A stretch of DNA of 64,000 bases from Hyaloraphidium curvatum (GCA_025558095.1 JAIVFI010000006.1:1-64000), one strand, 5' to 3'; numbered from the stretch's first letter, positions 10,361-20,960 are shown. The notes: a model not told the origin generated them from the letters alone. A program made the numbers and translations.

Positions 10361-11186
10361 GCACCAGAAGGTCGTGCTCCCGGAGCGTCTTCACGATGCG
10401 GATCCTCCAGTCCGTGCCGGAGCGCAGCTTGATGGGCAGGAACTTCTGATCTTCCAGAGTCTTGACAAACTGATCCCGGTCGGCGAGCGAGCCCTCCGTC
10501 GGGATGAGGTACAACCAGGGGTACCCGTTCGGCCCGAATCGCAGCTTGGCGACCCAGGTGAAGCGGGCGTCCGCGGCCATGCCAAGGCAGGTCTTCAGCA
10601 CCGGCCCCACGAGGCTCTGCGCCATGTGGAGGGACATGTTCTCAGGGCGCCTGCCGAGGTCCAGCGCCACCATGGGCGCATCGTGAAGGCGAGGTAGGTA
10701 CGGCGCCCCCGCGCCGAAGGCGGAGTCGGGGAGCTTCGCGGGAGCACCGCACTTCATGAGGTGCGATTCCTTGAGGAGGGACATGGCCGTCGCCGGTGCG
10801 GCGAAGGAGATGATGCGCGACGTCGGGTTGAGAGTTGCGGCGTAGGTGGGCTGCGCGGGGGGCAGCGTAGGGCCCGCGACCGGGCGGCGGTCGCCGGTGG
10901 CGGCGTTGGGGGCGGGAGCCCCGGCCTGCGCGGCGGCTGCGGCGGCTGCGCTGGCGGGTGCGACAGGCTGCGCGGTTGCAGCGGTCGGCACGGCCGCCTC
11001 AGCCTCGGTCGGCTGCGCGGCGAGGGGTCCCTGAGTGGGGGATCCGGCGGAGGGTTGGGGGACCTTCGCGGCTTCGGGCATCGCGACCCCGGATTCGATC
11101 GAGGTGACTTCGGTCTGCTTGACAGCGCTTGCTGACAGCGCTGCCGCCATGTCCGCCGTCCCGCCAGGGGGAGGGGGGTCGGACAT
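10023..11186 (-). CDS. Chimeric hypothetical protein with out-of-frame SPRY tail
   Basis: A single open frame of about 387 residues starting ATG at 11186 (MSDPPPPGGTADMAAAL). The first 90 residues are Ala/Pro-rich low complexity. Residues about 120-275 look like a folded domain (e.g. ARFTWVAKLRFGPNGYPWLY, KFLPIKLRSGTDWRI) that I do not recognise. The last 110 residues come from the copied SPRY exon at 10010-10360 read in another frame, giving an Arg/Gly-rich tail. The native stop or 3' exons were therefore lost by the insertion. It may be a pseudogene or a new chimeric gene. Confidence 0.5.
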   Translation of the reverse strand: MSDPPPPGGTADMAAALSASAVKQTEVTSIESGVAMPEAAKVPQPSAGSPTQGPLAAQPTEAEAAVPTAATAQPVAPASAAAAAAAQAGAPAPNAATGDRRPVAGPTLPPAQPTYAATLNPTSRIISFAAPATAMSLLKESHLMKCGAPAKLPDSAFGAGAPYLPRLHDAPMVALDLGRRPENMSLHMAQSLVGPVLKTCLGMAADARFTWVAKLRFGPNGYPWLYLIPTEGSLADRDQFVKTLEDQKFLPIKLRSGTDWRIRIVKTLREHDLLVPTSTWTRARSGSGATGSTAGLRSAGSRGACTWPCAGGGFLVAGGGVRGADASPWQVPDADQVGRAEPRRVRRVGRGADVLRGRGRGRSCWDMEEGTGGGTATVSIRWAGGAT

Positions 11187-11269
11187 GTTTCGTCTGAATA
11201 GGCTGTTGCAGGGACGTCCATCGACCCAGCCCCGAAGCGTGCCTCCCCACAGAGGATCCGCCACGCGCG

Positions 11270-12190
11270 ATGCCGACGGCGCAGAACGGCCCCGCCTCCC
11301 TCTTGTACGGGGTCCGCGAGCCCCCCCGCCGCACCCCCGCTCGGCGCGCTGCTCCGCCTCCCCGGCCTCGCGTGCTCCGTCGCGCTCTGGGACCCCGCGT
11401 TCCTCGCCCGCCTCACACAACCGGGGTTCCGCGTGGTGGCGATGGACAACCGCGGCGCCGGTTCGTCGGCGAGATGGCGCGGGGCTGCGCGGCGGTGCTC
11501 GACGCCGCCGGCGAACGGCGGGCCGCTGGCCTCGGGCACTCGATGGGGGGCATGGTGGCCATGCGGTTCGCGTGCGACTTCCCCGAACGCGTCTCTTCCC
11601 TCCTGGTGCTCGGCGCGGGGGCGGGTGCAAAGTACGCGAAGTCGCCGGGGGCCGCGCTGGCGGGGTACTTCCTCGCGCTGCAGGCGTGCTCGTGGCTGCA
11701 CCCCTGGGCATCCTGGGCCTCTTCCTCCGCGGGCGCATGGGTGCGCGACGCGGAGCGCGGGACGATCCAGAAGATGTTCGCGGCCATCTCGGTCTCCACC
11801 GCGAACCCCGGCGGGGCGGCTGCCAACGCCGGGGAGCTCTGGGCGAAGCACTGGGAGCGTGCGGGCGAAGAACCGGCGCTGAGTGAGGGGCAGGTGACGG
11901 CGACCTATGTGGACTTGCTCGAGGACGTGGGGAAGATAAGCTGCCCGACGGCGGTGGTGTGCGGGACGGAGGATTGCTTCCAGCCGAAGGAGGCGATCGA
12001 GGCCCTGCACGGGGCAATGAAGGGGTCGGAGCTCGTGTGGTTGGAAGGGTGGGTAGCCGCCGCTATCCCCGGTTCGAGGGCTTGCTCAGCTGATACAACT
12101 CGGATCCGAAGGTACAACCACTGGTACCCGCCCGATGTATGGGTGCAGATCGCGGAGATCGCGGCGCGAACTGCCGAGCGCGGCAAGTAA
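11270..12190 (+). pseudogene. Degenerate alpha/beta hydrolase copy
   Basis: Paralog of 5890-6829 with the same intron (exon 1 to about 12051, exon 2 from about 12112). A small deletion just after REP, near 11320, and a second of about 29 nt near 11460 put roughly 150 nt out of frame. The frame stays open, but the LLLLPG oxyanion-loop segment is replaced by Arg/Pro-rich sequence. The nucleophile elbow GHSMGG, CGTEDCF and the C-terminus (YNHWYPPDVW) are intact. A catalytically normal enzyme is unlikely; it is either a decaying duplicate or affected by assembly errors. Confidence 0.65.
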
Positions 12191-12394
12191 AGTCCGCCAC
12201 GTGTATCATGGCCTGTAATGTATCGGTAGCTGTGCCCCGAAACAGAGTCGCGGACCCCTCTATACCATGCGCCAGAGGACGCGTTTCTCCCCGAAGGGGC
12301 CAAAAGAGCTATTCTTTGCGAGTATAGGAAGAGTCGACGGAGAACGCCGCGAACCGGCTTCCCCAGAAGGTACACGGCAACCCGCTCTCGAGAT

Positions 12395-14884
12395 TCACAG
12401 CGCATCGAGTATCCGCTTCATCTCGTCCGCCACCTCCCCGAACCCCGGCCTCGCCGCCGCATCCATCGCCCAGCACCGCTGCATCAGCGCCCACGTGGCG
12501 TCCGGGATCCCCCGCGGCCGCTCGGGCCGGAAACCGGGGTCGCTCCGGATCCGCGGCTTGAACTCCTCGAAGTCGATGCCGTGCCCGGGGATGATCATGC
12601 CCTCGTCCAGGAGCTCCTGCATGAGCGGGGTCTTGCCCTCGGAGAGGAGTTCCCACATCGTCATGCCGAAGGCGTAGACGTCCGTCGCGGTGCCCGGTGT
12701 CGGCCTGGGCTTCCTGAAAGCTGCCGGACGTGGGTGAGCAAAAGGGAAACTGCCCGAAACACCGGGTACACTCACACTCGGGGGCCATGAACACCGGCGT
12801 CCCTCCACCCGAGATGGTCGAGCGAAGCGAGGCCGTGGTCCTGATCTTGGCCAGCCCGAAATCGGATATCTTCGCCACGCCGTTCTCGTCCACCAGCACG
12901 TTCTCGCCCTTGAGGTCGAGGTGCAGGATCGGCGTCGGCAGCGAGTGCAGGTGGTTCATCCCGAGCGCGACCTGGAACAGCAGGCGGTGCACCGCGCGGA
13001 TCTCCCACGGCGTTGGCTTGAGCTTTCGGAGGTAGTCCTTGGCGGTGCCCGCCATGAGCAGCGTGACGAGGCACAGGGGCTTGCGGCACCATCCCATGAG
13101 CGGTAGAACTGCGCGATCGTACCTCGTCAGCTGTTGAAACCCCACAGGCCCGCGCCGGAAGGGCTCACCGTTGACGTGCGGAGGCAGTCTCCCCCAGACT
13201 TCCATCTCCTTGTCAAACTCCGCGATCACACCTCCGCCTTCGAGGTCCGCCGCATCGATCCCGTTGATCATCTTGAGCGCCACCTTGGTGTGCTTCTGGT
13301 AGGTCCCTTCCATGACCATCCCAAAGCCGCCCCGACCGAGGAAGCCGCCCTGTTGCAGGTGCTTTGGGTCGATTTCGTAGCTGCTCGTCGCGCTGGGCCG
13401 CTCGACGGGAGGCGCGGGCACGGGTGAAGGCGTGGGCGCGGGGGGTTCGGGGTCGCGATCGAGGGGCGGGTTCGTGCTGGGCTCGAACGCGCTGTCCGCA
13501 AGCCCCGGATCCCCGCCCGCGGCAATCTGGGGCTGCACCTCCACCGGCCCGCCTTCCCGATCGTCGACGTGCAGTCCCAGTTCCGCCAGGGCCCGCGCGA
13601 CGGCAGCGATCTCCGCTTCCCTCGCCCGGGCGGCGGCGGCGATCTCCGCCTCCCTCTTGACGCGCTCCTCCTCAATGCGCCTCCGTTCTGCCTCCGCAAC
13701 CCTCGCGGCCTCCGCCTCGGCCTCCCGCACCGCACGGGCCACATCGACCCCCGTCTCCCCCGCCTTGTTCCTCCTCGTGACATCCACGCGGTCGGCCCGC
13801 CGCAGTAGCGCCGAGACCACCTCGGACCGCTTTGCCTGGCACGCGAGGATGAACCCCGTGTCGCCCTGCGCGTCGGCGGCGTCGGCGTCGACCCGCGGAT
13901 CCCCGAGAAGCAGCTCGACGCATGAGAGGTGGCCGCCTGCGCAGGCGAGCATGAAAGCAGTGCGGTCTTCGGGATCGCGGAGGTTGGGGTCCAGGGAGGG
14001 GTCCGCGAGGGCGGCCGCGAGCTTGGGCGGGTCGCCGTCGCGGCATTCGGAGAGGAGCGAGGTGCGAAGGGCCTTCAGACGCTGCTCCTTCGCCTCGCGG
14101 CGTTGCTGCTCCCGTTCGGCCTCCTGCCGGCAGGCTTCCTCCTCCCGCTGCACGCGGGCGCGCTCGGCTGCCTCGGCCTCCTGCCGCTTCTTCAGCTGCT
14201 CCCTGCGGCCGGCGGGATTCTTTGCGGCGGTCTCGATCTCCGAACGCAGATTCTCTAGAACGTTGTTTCTGCTAAGGTCGAGTTTTGATAGCGTGGAGTT
14301 GTGGGCGAGCGCCTCCGCAAGCGCGTGGGCGCCCTCGTCCCCGATGGAGTTGTTCTGCAGCCAAAGGGACGTCAGCGCCGAGTTGCCCTTCAGCGCCTCG
14401 GCGAGCGCGCGGGCGCCCCCGTCCCCGATGGAGTTGCTGGGCAGGTCCAGCCTTGTAAGCGCCGTGTTCGCCTTTAGTGCCTCCGCGATTGCGCGGGCGC
14501 CCTCGACCCCGATGGAGTTGTTGTCCAGCCAGAGGGTCGTCAGCACCGAGTTGCCCTTCAGCGCCTCGGCAAGCGCGCGGGCGGCCCCTTCCCCGATGGA
14601 GTTCCTGTGCAGGTACAGGGTCGTCACCGCCGAGTTGCCCTTCAGCGCCTCGGCGAGCGCGCGGGCGCCCCCTTCCCCGATGAAGTTGTTGTCCAGGCTC
14701 AGGGTCGTCAGCGCCGAGTTGCCCTTCAGCGCCTCGGCCAGTGCCCGCGCCCCGCTGTCCCCGAGTGACTGCCTGTCGGCATCGAGCCGCGTCTTCCCGC
14801 GAGCTCTTTGCGCCAGTACGCCGCATCGTGCTTCGTCGGCTCGGCAGGGGGCTTCGCGCGACCGATGCCAAGCAGCTTCTTCAT
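12395..14884 (-). CDS. LRR-ankyrin-TKL kinase (copy B), frameshifted near the N-terminus
   Basis: Exons 14884-13169, 13108-12776, 12720-12395. Layout matches copy A: start MKKLLGIGRAK, six 28-residue LRRs, coiled coil, three ankyrin repeats, second coiled coil, Pro-rich linker and an intact kinase (HLDLKGEN, DFG, APE). Around 14796-14798 there are three C residues where all three sister genes have four (CTTCCCGCG against TTCCCCGCG). The ATG and AAYWRKELAG are therefore out of frame with the LRRs. Unless this is a sequence error or another start is used, full-length protein cannot be made. The kinase exons and both introns are almost identical to copy A. Confidence 0.75.
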
Positions 14885-14937
14885 CGCTGCGCAGTGGCGG
14901 CCCGCGGCGCTCCGCACGGCTCCGCGGGGGAGCGGCA

Positions 14938-15061
14938 CTCCTGACTGACTGACTGACGAGCGGGGTTAGGGATTTCACATCGCCGAGCCATCGAAAGCAC
15001 GCCGTCCCTACCTCGCCCTCCCCCGACGCGTCCCGCCGGGGCAGATACCCTCCCGACGCGC
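14938..15061. promoter_or_regulatory. Conserved divergent promoter, copy C
   Basis: Same blocks as at 9488: GACT repeat (14942-14958), GAGCGGGGTTAGGGATTTC, GAAAGCACGCCGTCCC, and GGCAGATACCCTCCCGACGC. It is nearly identical over about 120 bp to 24531-24660, although the two downstream kinases are of different types. That suggests conversion or exchange of promoters. Confidence 0.55.
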
Positions 15062-16053
15062 TTGCCGTCGCCAACAGTGTGGACGGACGAGCCCTCGTGG
15101 CGGAGCTCACTCCCTCTCGAGCGTCTGCAACGCGCCCTGCGGGTGCCGCGTTCCCGCGCCGTGTCCCGCCTGATCGATGCGGGCCTCGCGCGGCGCGTAC
15201 GAGCTGCTCCTGCAGGTACTGATGAGGGACTTCGACCTCCGCGCGGGCGTCCGACACGACAAGACTTGGGAGCGCCCGGCGCCGGTTGCAGTTCGCGGGT
15301 GGTCCGGCGGGGGTCGGCAAGCTCTCCCCGGTGAAGAAGCTCCGCCTGTCGGGCTCCTTTCCCGTCGAGCGGGACCCCTGGCGATTCTCCCGCGGCGGAC
15401 ACGCTCTCCGACATCCGCAACCGCGCCGTCTCCCTCGTCCGTGACTACGGCATCGAGCACGCCATCCTCGGTCTGGAATGCCTGTCGCGCCTTCTCGGCG
15501 CGGAGGCCCGCCGCTTCCGCCCCGCGAGGGTGGTCGACCGCCCGCGGCACCACGACACCGCCATCCGGAAGCTCCTCTCGTCGGGGAGTTTCGGGTGCAC
15601 GGAGCCGTCGGCGATGTTCTCGGACTGCCTGGACTGCCGCCTCGGCCGCGGGACGCGCGCGGGGGATGGAGACGAGCTGGCTCCGCGGGGACGAGCTGCG
15701 CAGGATCGCCGGCTAGACGAGGGAGATCAACAGTGACCGTGCTGCGGGATGCGGAGGATTGGGGACGGGAGATGGGTTTCTCGAGGGTGTTTGTGGTCGA
15801 GGAGATCCGGAACGGATGTTGTCTGCAGCTGGGGTCGAGAAGCCACCGGCCCACGCGTCCGCCACGCCATCCGCCATCGGGTCGGGCCCCACCGTCCGAC
15901 CAGCGGTCCAGCGACCACCCCAAGAAGGACGGATTCGCGCGGTGCTCGAGGTGCAAGCGGGATCATTACTGCTCAAAGCAGTGCCAAGTGGCTGCGTGGC
16001 CGAAGCACAAGGTGGTTTCCCCGGCGATGGCGGCGCTGAACCCGGCGACGTAA
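15062..16053 (+). pseudogene. Broken MYND-finger partner gene (copy C)
   Basis: Coding-like pieces occur in several frames: RGAYELLLQVLMRDFDLR, GPAGVGKLSPVKKL, YGIEHAILGLECLSRLL, DTAIRKLLSSGSFG, TVLRDAEDWGREMGFSRV, and a C-terminal half MYND finger CSRCKRDHYCSKQCQ. The conserved segment after ELRRIAG reads TAG where copy D has GAG, and four extra bases follow. The first CxxC pair of a full MYND finger is not seen. MYND domains usually bind proline-rich peptides in transcription or chromatin factors. Some breaks may be unmodelled introns, but the stop plus indel favours a pseudogene. Confidence 0.55.
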
Positions 16054-16557
16054 ATCGGTGCGGCACGAGGCGGCCATCTTTTGCGCGCCTTCTGACAGTG
16101 CTCCCGCGGCAGATCCCCCATCACACCGTGGAAAGGCCGGAGTACGCGTTGCGATGCCTGGAAAGGACGAGCGAAGGGTAGGTGCGAAGGGAAAGGTTGT
16201 TGGAGGCGTCGGTCGGACGCAATCTATGGTGGTGATGGGCTCCACAAGGCTCTGATGCCTCAATAGACAACGGTCTTTGGCAATGAGCTGCTTTTGTTTT
16301 CACGCGCCCGTGGCGTGGCGCTTGTCACGGGCGTGGGCGATGCCCGATCTGATCGAGTCAGCGGTCGAGTCGCGAACAGCCCGCGCGCCCACCGCAACTC
16401 GTTCTGCCTTGCACGTTCCCCCACGCTCCCCGGCCCAATCTCCACCTTCCAACTGCCCCGCGCGCCTCGTCCTCCTTTTCCCGTGGGCCCGCGCGCCGCC
16501 GCCCCGCGCCCCCCGCCGACCGCCCGTCCCGCCCCGCAGGAGCCCCCGCCGAACGAT
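16054..16557. other. Intergenic region upstream of the 183-residue gene (first copy)
   Basis: About 500 bp without a gene I can support. It is shared almost base for base with 20961-21416, including a CAATAGACAACGG block near 16260 and a C-rich stretch just before the ATG. It probably contains the promoter and 5' UTR. Confidence 0.5.
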
Positions 16558-17260
16558 ATGGCGTCCTTCTTCTCCGCGCTGCGCTCCCGCTTCCACGCTT
16601 GCTTCGACGGCGACCGCGACGCCCTCCCCGCCCGCCCCCGCGTCCCCGCCCCCGACGCCGCCGAGCTCCCCCCGCTCCCGTCGTTCCGCCGCTCGCTTAC
16701 GGTCCCCGTCGGCGACGCTCCCGACGACGTCCGACAGCTCTTCGAGGGCATGGGGCTGCCGGCAGATGCGACGGCCACCCTCCTCCTCACCATGTGCGTC
16801 CCGTTCTCCATCCCGCGGTTTGGCACCCGGATGCTGATCTCGATCCGATCCCCCGATCTCCCGCGTTTCAACCATCTCACAGGCTCTGCGATGCCGCGTG
16901 GACCGCCGGGACGATGGGCCGCGAGACGGTGCTCGTCGCTGGGAAGGGCCGGGCATTCGTGCAGGTGTGGCAGGCCGGTCCGCGGGACGCCAAGATCCTC
17001 GGGGTCGAGCTGATGGGGAAGTTCGGCCAGGCCAACATCACCGTCGAACGTGCGTTCGGTCCGCTCCCTGCGTCGTGCAGCCGCTTACCATGCACCGCCC
17101 TCGATCCGCAGTCGACGCCTCCCTCCTCGCCAAGTTTCCCGCCGCCCGCACGCACATGTTCGCCATCGCCGGGGTGGAGCTGGTGCCGGACAGGAGGGGC
17201 GACGTGGGGAAGATGAGGCGGGTGGTGGAGGAAGCGGGGTTGAAGATCGACGAGTGGTAG
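16558..17260 (+). CDS. 183-residue unknown protein (first copy)
   Basis: Exons 16558-16793, 16883-17049, 17112-17260, all phases consistent. The N-terminus is MASFFSALRSRFHACFDG followed by an acidic/Pro linker. The core includes MGRETVLVAGKGRAFVQVWQ and KILGVELMGKFGQANITVE, which look like beta strands. The end is MFAIAGVELVPDRRGDVGKM and an amphipathic helix to KIDEW. The strand-rich core faintly recalls the LURP/tubby-like fold, but I cannot assign it. A paralog lies at 21417-22138. The gene sits between a MYND remnant and a convergent LRR kinase, so it may belong to the same functional unit. Confidence 0.75.
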
Positions 17261-17494
17261 ATCCGCCGCAGGTGGGCTCGGCTCTCGGATGCGGATGGAG
17301 GATATGGGAGGCGACGGAGAGGGGATGATTGATCAGCTAGAGGAGAACGGGTGATTTGTATTCCGTGTTGCGGCGCGGGTGCCGGCCAAGGTGTCTACAG
17401 ATACCTTTCGATCGACGCCTCCCCTTTTCCGCGCTCGGAGCGTTGCGGGTCCGGGCCTAGCCGGAATCGCGCTGGGTTCCAGGACGGCACATGG

Positions 17495-19485
17495 CTACCA
17501 CGCCTCCATTTCCGCGCAGACCTCGACGAACGTCGGCCTGTCCGCCGGGTTCTGCGCCCACATGCGCTCCATGAGGTTCCACATCCTGTCGTCGACGTCG
17601 TCGGGGCGCTCGGGCCGATCTCCTTGCTTGACAGCCTCCCGAAGCTGTCCAATTCCGTGAAGACCCAGTCGGACCAAGGCGGGTGCGAGCCACCCACCAA
17701 CAGCGCACCCAGCCCTTGAAACGGGTAGCCGCCCTCGTCGACGACCTCGTAGCACACCATGGCGAACGCGTACACGTCCACGGGCGGGCGGAGCTTGCCG
17801 CCGCGCCAGAGTTCCGGGGCCATGAACGGCGGGGTGCCGCTTGCGGAGCCCCCGGCATCGCGATCGCCGCTGGTGGTGCCCAGGGAGAGGTGCGTGCGGA
17901 CCTTGGCGAGGCCGAAGTCGGCGATCTTGGGGATGTCGTGGTCTGCAGTGGCCGGGGGTTAGATGCGCATGCACCCCCGGCCCGAGGGCCGCGCGAGCCC
18001 ACCGATCATGATGTTGGCGCACTTGAGGTCCCCGTGGAGCACCTTGTACGAGTGCAGGTACGCCATTCCCGCGGCCGTCCCACGGAGGTACCTGAGCCCG
18101 ACTGTCTGGTCCCAGCGCAGTTGTTCGAGCCGCGCACGCATGCTGCCGTCGGTCAGCTCCGAGATCAGAAGGGGCGGAGACTCGCAAAAGGCGAGGAGGG
18201 GGAGCACTGCGGCAAACGTTGAGCCGGGACGGCGAAAGTGCGAGATGAGAGGCCCACCATTCCGCTGGTTCAGCCCATCCCACACCGCAATCTCCTTCAG
18301 GAACATCTGGACCGTCTCGGGGGTCACGTCGCCCTTGACGGTCTTGACGGCCACACGCGTCGCGCCCCTGAGCACGCCACGGTAGACCGTGCCGAAGGAG
18401 CCCTGGCCGAGGATGGACGCTTTCTCGGTGGAGTAGGCGACCTCGTCCTTGGCGATGCGGAGCTTGGAGAGGAACGCCGAATGGTCCGATTTGGTGCTTC
18501 CGGGGGAGGCATGCGATCGGGACGGATCCGAAGGGAGCTTTGTCACCTGTGACGAGCTCCAGGAAGAAGCCGCCGGCGCGGCCGGGGCGCGCTTGGCCAT
18601 CTCCGCCGCTTCGGCCAGCCTGGGCTCCACCTCTTCCTCCCTCAGCCTCAGCTCCTGCAGACGACGTGCGACCTCGGCTTCCTGCTCCCGCACGCGGGCG
18701 GCCTCGTCCGTGAGCCGCTGCTGCCTTTTGACCTCCTGCTGCTGTCGCTGACGGAGGGCTTCTTCCTCGAGGCGATTGCGTTCCCGCAAGGCAGTCTGCC
18801 GCCGCCGCTCTTCCTCCTGCTGCTGCCGCGCGCGGGCGCGCTCGGCTGCCTCGGCGTCCTGCCGCTTCCGCATCTGCTGCCTGCGCCCGGCGGGATTCCT
18901 CGCGGCCGTCTCAATTTCCGAAAGCAGATTCTCGGGAAGGCCGTTCTCCCTGATGTCGAGGTCCGAGAGCGTCAAGTTGTGAACGAGCGCCTCCGCGAGC
19001 GCGCGGGCTCCCTCGACCCCGATTGAGTTGTGGTACAGGCCCAGGGTCGTGAGAGTTGTGTTTCCCCTCAGCGCCTCGGCAAGCACGCGGGCGCCCTCGA
19101 CCCCGACGGAGTTGTGATGTAGGTACAGGGTCGACAGAGCCGAATTCCCCTTCAGCGCCTCGGCGAGCACGCGGGCGCCCTCAACCCCGATGGAGTTGCT
19201 GCCCAGATTAAGGGTCGACAGAGCCGAATTCCCCTTCAGCACGTCGGCGAGCGCGCGGGCCCCCCCGTCCCCGATGGAGTTGCTGGCCAGGAACAGGGTC
19301 CTCAGCGCCGAGTTCCCCTTCAGCGCCTCTGCAAGCGCGCGGGCCCCGCTGTCCCCGAGTGATTGCTCGATAACAATGAGCTCCGTCTTCCCCGCGAGCT
19401 CTTTCCGCCAGTACGCCGCATCGTCCTTCGTCGGCTGGCGCGCACTCTCCTCCGTCGCGCGGCCGATGCCCAGAGGCTTCTTCAT
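17495..19485 (-). CDS. LRR-coiled-coil-TKL kinase (first copy)
   Basis: Exons 19485-18258, 18206-18003, 17942-17698, 17644-17495; about 608 residues. Start MKKPLGIGRATEE, then AAYWRKELAG and five 28-residue LRRs. A long Glu/Arg/Gln coiled coil of about 130 residues replaces the ankyrins of the 7-15 kb genes. A Ser-rich linker leads to the kinase: GQGSFGTVYRG, VAVK, HGDLKCAN, DFG, APE. The C-terminus ends at AEMEAW. No membrane segment is seen. The coiled coil suggests self-association. Kinase introns fall at the same codon (after the QRN motif) as in the LRR-ankyrin and receptor-like genes, so all belong to one family. Confidence 0.85.
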
Positions 19486-19544
19486 CGTGGCACGCCGGGG
19501 GGCCCGCGGCGCTCCGCAACGGCCCGCGGGGGAGTGGCACTGTC

Positions 19545-19660
19545 CTGACTGACTGGCGAGCGGGGTTAGGGATTTCCCCATCGCCGAGCCCTCAAAGCAC
19601 GCCGACCTCCCCGCTCCGCCGACGCGTCCCGCGGCAGACACCTTCCCGACGCACCTGCCG
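19545..19660. promoter_or_regulatory. Conserved divergent promoter, copy D
   Basis: Same order of blocks as the other three: a shorter CTGACTGACTGGCG, then GAGCGGGGTTAGGGATTTC, CAAAGCACGCCG and GGCAGACACCTTCCCGACGC. It lies between an LRR kinase and a MYND partner remnant. Confidence 0.5.
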
Positions 19661-20960
19661 ATGCCGACAGTGTGGGTGGACGGGCCCTCGCGGCGGACGT
19701 CCCCCTCGAGGTCGCGGCGCGGCCTCCGCGCTCCGGCCGACCGCCCGGCCCGCGCCGCCCTGTCCCGCCTAATGCGGGCCTCCCGCGGTGCCTACGCATG
19801 GCCGCTGCCCGCATTAATGCCGGAACTCGACCCCGCACGGCCATCGGGGACGAGGAAGCCCGGGAGCGCCCGGCGCGCGTGGCAGTTCGGGGCCGGCCCG
19901 GCGGGTGGCTTCAAGTTCTCGCCGGTGAAGAAGCTGCCTGTCTGGCGCCCTTCCCGTCGAAGGGGAATCCCACCTACTGCGCGAATCTCGAGCACCTCGA
20001 CTGCGTGGAGCTGCCACTTCGGCGTGCTGCTGGCCACCATCGAGCCCGCCGCGCGGAACCTGCGCTTCCGGGCCTTCCGCGACGCCGGCAACGACTTCAC
20101 CGCTGCCGATAAGGACGCAGCGGACCGCCGGTACGGTGCCCTCGACGTGGGCGGGCCCGCGCCCGGGAGCTGCAGCGCGCGGAAATCCGGACCGTCGGCC
20201 ACGCGAGATCGATCCACCTGCTCAACTTCATCTCGGACGGCGCCCAGCAGCCATGGGCTTCCTTTGAGACGGCCGCGACCCCGTTGATTCCCCGCGGTGG
20301 ACACGCTCTCCGGCATCGGCAACCGGCCGTCTCCTTCATCGGGGACTACGCCATCGACCACCGCGTCCTCGGCCTGCAATGCCTTTTCGGCCTTCTGGGG
20401 CACACAGTCCGGCCGGTCCGCCCCCAGGAGGGCGCTCCTCGGCCGAGCAGGTTCCGCGAAGGACCCGGACGCCCGCCTGCAAGTGTGGCACTGCGATACC
20501 GCCATCCGGAAGCTCCTGTCGTCCGAACGGCTCGGGTACGCGGAGCTCTCGGCGATGTCCGCGGAATGCCTGGACTGCCGCCTCGGCCGCGGGACGCGCG
20601 CAGGGGATGGAGACGAGCTGGCTCCGCGGGGACGAGCTGCGCGGGATCGCCGGCGAGACGAGGGAGATCGTGACCGTTCTGCGGGATGCGGAGGATTGGG
20701 GACGGGAGATGGGTTTCTCGAGGGTGTTTGTGTTCGAGGAGATCCGGGACGGATGTTGTCTGCAGCTGGGATCGAGAAGCCACCGGCCCACGCGTCCCCC
20801 ACGCCATCCGCCATCGGGTCGGGCCCCACCGTCCGACCAGCGGTCCAGCGACCACACCAAGAAGGCCAGACTCCCGCGCTGTTCGAGGTGCAAGCGGGAA
20901 CACTACTGCTCAAAGCAGTGCCAAGCACAAGGTGGTTTGCCCGGCACTGGCGGCGCTGAA
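19661..20960 (+). pseudogene. MYND-finger partner gene (copy D), probably disrupted
   Basis: Better preserved than copy C but still split over frames. An open 208-residue frame starts at 19661 (MPTVWVDGPSRRTS) and includes GPAGGFKFSPVKKL and NFRAFRDAGNDF-like sequence. Later pieces are YAIDHRVLGLQCLFGLLG, DTAIRKLLSSERLGYAELS, ETREIVTVLRDAEDWG and CSRCKREHYCSKQCQ. The MYND end lacks the AAWPKHK segment present in copy C, through a deletion of about 24 nt. At least one frame change between 20380 and 20470 has no clear intron. It might be a spliced gene, but loss of the finger's end suggests decay. Confidence 0.5.

Larger units (their letters stand above)
5890..14884. repeat. Duplicated hydrolase plus LRR-ankyrin-kinase block
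   Basis: Two copies of a convergent gene pair lie in direct orientation: 5890-9452 and 11270-14884. Similarity includes the hydrolase 3' flank; both copies carry GTCCGCCACGTGT just after the stop and GTCGACGGAGAACG before the kinase stop. The kinase exons and introns of the two LRR-ankyrin genes are almost identical, while LRR and promoter parts differ. The 9.6-11.2 kb interval between the copies holds unrelated chimeric material. Confidence 0.8.

Noticed and set aside
12309..15956. A 1215-codon open frame on the minus strand running past the kinase start into the partner region
   Set aside because: Beyond 14884 it is antisense to the MYND remnant and low-complexity; it stays open only because of high GC. 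The conserved start is MKKLLGIG, and the long frame also reads through two introns.
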